Shown: piece by piece, positions 4,873 to 6,242 of the stretch
Position numbering within the stretch: position 1 is the stretch's first letter
How the letters are laid out: each line of letters opens with the position of its first letter
Source of the DNA: JAUUZQ01 sp964538375
GTDB lineage: Bacteria > Bacteroidota > Bacteroidia > Bacteroidales > GCA-2748055
Assembly: GCA_964538375.1 (NCBI GenBank)
Contig: CAZIFQ010000061.1
Span: 1 to 6,242 of the forward strand
Direction of reading: 5' to 3'
Length of the DNA stretch: 6,242 nt
Made by a program: the position numbers and the translations under genes
The notes under the pieces: model-generated
What the model was told of the DNA's origin: nothing
Database searches by the model: none
What the model saw: the letters and a program-made list of their open reading frames with translations, nothing else

Positions 4873-6039
4873 CTAAAACCTAACTACCCCACAAAATCCG
4901 GGATACATCTTTACATTCACGCTGTTTCTTGTCCTGTCGAATGTTTTCCATCCCACCAGTGAAGATGAGGTAGGAACACCTTCCACGTAGTACAATTGTG
5001 ATACATGCACATTCCAGGTTGGTCCACCGTATACTGTCATGAACTTACCTACCTTATACTCCACTGCCACATTCAGTTTATTCAGTGAATTTAACCGATG
5101 GGTAAACCATACGTCTTCATTTACATGGAATGAAACTGCTTCAATATTTAATTTCATTTTTTCTGATACAGGGAACATAGTACCTAAACCATAGCCCCAT
5201 CCCCAAAGGATCTCGTTATTTTTTGGTGATGCACCTATGCTGATAATATTGTATAATCTCTCTGTTCCGGTTTTGAAACTCAGGTTGCCATAGAATGTCT
5301 CATTGGCGCTGATTTCAAATGATTTGTATCCATGCTTAACAAAGGTCAGGAATCCAATACCTACTCCATTCGCAATAGTGTCGGCTACATTGATAAATCC
5401 AATTTGCACACCATCTACTTTCCTGGCTGTATTTAGAAACCCTGATACCTGGGCACCTGCAATATCTCCAGTATTCACATTGCTGAAACCAGCTATTTGC
5501 ACACCTTTGGCATCTCCCCTGTTCACATTGGCAAATCCGGAAATCTGTCCTCCAACGGACATGCCACCGGCAACATTGCTAAAGCCAGCCACCTGGAGGG
5601 CTCTAATTTCCTTCCTTGCTACATTGGCAAATCCTGCTGCCTGCATTCCGTTGACTTCCCCCAGGGCAACATTCGTAAACCCCGCTGCCTGGAATGCATC
5701 CACATCTCCCCTGTTGGTATTGCTAAAACCTGCAAGTTGTACTCCTTTGGTATCTCCTTTGATGACATTGGCAAAACCTGCTACTTCAAATCCCTGCAAA
5801 CCACCGGAATAACCAGCAATCATATTAAAAGAGAATATATTTGTTACCTCACCCGATTGCATTCCATTGGTGCTGATCGGTGTGATAAAACTGATATGGA
5901 TTGGACGTACTATTGTAGATTCCTCTTCAGTATCGGTAACGCTCACTAATTGTGAGTCTTCCTGGTAAGCTTCTTGTGAAAACAGGTTCAAAACTGTTCC
6001 CATCATAAGTGCTATCATTATAAAACTAATCTTCTTCAT
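4873..6039 (-). CDS. Secreted repeat protein with probable outer-membrane barrel (388 aa)
   Basis: The protein starts with a signal peptide (MKKISFIMIALMMGTVLNLFSQ). Residues about 80..202 consist of repeats of pattern G-x-Q-x-A-G-F-x-N-V-x-x-G-D-x-x. The GF phenylalanine recurs at 89, 105, 121, 137, 153, 169, 185 and 201, exactly every 16 residues, then at 215. The C-terminal part (about 240..388) has alternating aromatic and polar strands and ends in Phe388, as outer-membrane beta-barrels often do. The repeats resemble those of the LA_2272-type 'surface repeat' proteins first named in Leptospira. That match is from memory of the pattern, not a search. Function unknown. The open frame extends upstream to 6240, but the added residues are low-complexity Pro/Ser translated from a G-rich tandem repeat, so the start at 6039 with its signal peptide is preferred. 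Confidence 0.82.
   Translation of the reverse strand: MKKISFIMIALMMGTVLNLFSQEAYQEDSQLVSVTDTEEESTIVRPIHISFITPISTNGMQSGEVTNIFSFNMIAGYSGGLQGFEVAGFANVIKGDTKGVQLAGFSNTNRGDVDAFQAAGFTNVALGEVNGMQAAGFANVARKEIRALQVAGFSNVAGGMSVGGQISGFANVNRGDAKGVQIAGFSNVNTGDIAGAQVSGFLNTARKVDGVQIGFINVADTIANGVGIGFLTFVKHGYKSFEISANETFYGNLSFKTGTERLYNIISIGASPKNNEILWGWGYGLGTMFPVSEKMKLNIEAVSFHVNEDVWFTHRLNSLNKLNVAVEYKVGKFMTVYGGPTWNVHVSQLYYVEGVPTSSSLVGWKTFDRTRNSVNVKMYPGFCGVVRF
5431..5802 (-). repeat. Eight in-register 48-bp coding repeats
   Basis: Inside the minus-strand gene, a 16-codon unit with a conserved AGF/SGF-x-N core is repeated eight times without any insertion or deletion. DNA copies have diverged, but the plus strand still shows recurring blocks such as ACATTGGCAAA and CCAGC/CCTGC. 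The plus-strand open frames here are shadows created by the same periodicity. Even spacing suggests one repeat per turn of a beta-solenoid-like structure. Confidence 0.75.
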
Positions 6040-6115
6040 GTTGTTTGATTTAAACATTATTAATTGTTGATTCATAAGGAAGACAATTGAGGAAGAAAAT
6101 ACCCCTATCGGAGAT

Positions 6116-6179
6116 GGGGAGACCAGGAGAGGGGGAGATGGGGAGAGGGGGAGATGGGGAGATGGGGAGATGGGGAGAA
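6116..6179. repeat. G-rich tandem array, 8-bp unit, eight copies
   Basis: Eight consecutive 8-base units are in register: GGGGAGAC, CAGGAGAG, GGGGAGAT, GGGGAGAG, then GGGGAGAT three times, then GGGGAGAA. Only the second unit is strongly degenerate. The G runs on the plus strand could form G-quadruplexes. The array lies about 77..140 bases upstream of the start codon of the minus-strand gene, within or just upstream of its promoter region. Similar GGGGAGAT arrays are familiar as intergenic repeats in Bacteroidetes and cyanobacteria. The remaining bases to the window end (6180..6242) show no feature I can support. Confidence 0.8.
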
Positions 6180-6242
6180 ACCTGATACCAGTCAGTGCCT
6201 GAAATAAGTTGACTGCTAAATTAAAAAAAATGCAGAACAATT

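Noticed and set aside
5303..5949. Two long plus-strand open frames (5303..5812 and 5497..5949)
   Set aside because: They are antisense shadows of the 48-bp coding repeats. Their Pro/Thr/Leu or Lys/Cys-rich products mirror the periodicity and have no start context.
6116..6179. Possible CRISPR array
   Set aside because: The 8-bp units are contiguous with no spacers, and no cas-like genes are nearby.
6040..6240. N-terminal extension of the minus-strand protein by 67 residues
   Set aside because: The extension is translated from the G-rich tandem array (SPSPHLPLSPSP-type) and precedes a clean MKK signal peptide starting at 6039.

Overview
The window looks like a Bacteroidota (Bacteroidetes) chromosome. 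The evidence is a run of MKK-type signal sequences, a YceI-family lipoprotein with an LISC lipobox, a C69-family dipeptidase of the kind common in this phylum, a repeat-rich outer-membrane-type protein ending in phenylalanine, and start codons preceded by A/T-rich leaders with no Shine-Dalgarno sequence.

Left half (1 to about 3020): the right-hand part of an integrated mobile element whose left end lies outside the window. It holds the last 41 codons of an unrecognised gene, then about 250 bases of AT-rich leader. That leader contains a hairpin, a 14-bp direct repeat and four copies of GTTAATA. A tight three-gene run on the plus strand follows: a tyrosine recombinase consisting of little more than its catalytic domain (377..979), a small winged-helix-like protein starting 2 bp later (982..1308), and a large serine recombinase (1345..3057) after a 36-bp gap that contains a 12-bp palindrome. 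The likely division of labour is that the serine recombinase integrates and excises the element, the winged-helix protein regulates or directs it, and the tyrosine recombinase does a second, unknown DNA rearrangement. The last part is inference.

Right junction (about 3010..3030): the 3' end of the serine recombinase gene overlaps, in another frame, the place where recognisable C69 dipeptidase sequence begins. The element therefore appears to have integrated inside a dipeptidase gene. It leaves a C-terminal remnant without the signal peptide and catalytic N-terminal cysteine, and host DNA seems to supply the recombinase's last codons and stop codon.

Right half (about 3020 to 6242): ordinary chromosomal genes. 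After the dipeptidase remnant comes a YceI-like lipoprotein (4115..4771, plus strand). It converges on a minus-strand gene (4873..6039) for a secreted or outer-membrane protein with eight in-register 16-residue repeats and a probable C-terminal beta-barrel. Two inverted repeats lie at or between the convergent 3' ends and probably act as terminators. Upstream of the minus-strand gene is a G-rich tandem array with an 8-bp unit (6116..6179). No tRNA, rRNA or CRISPR array was seen.
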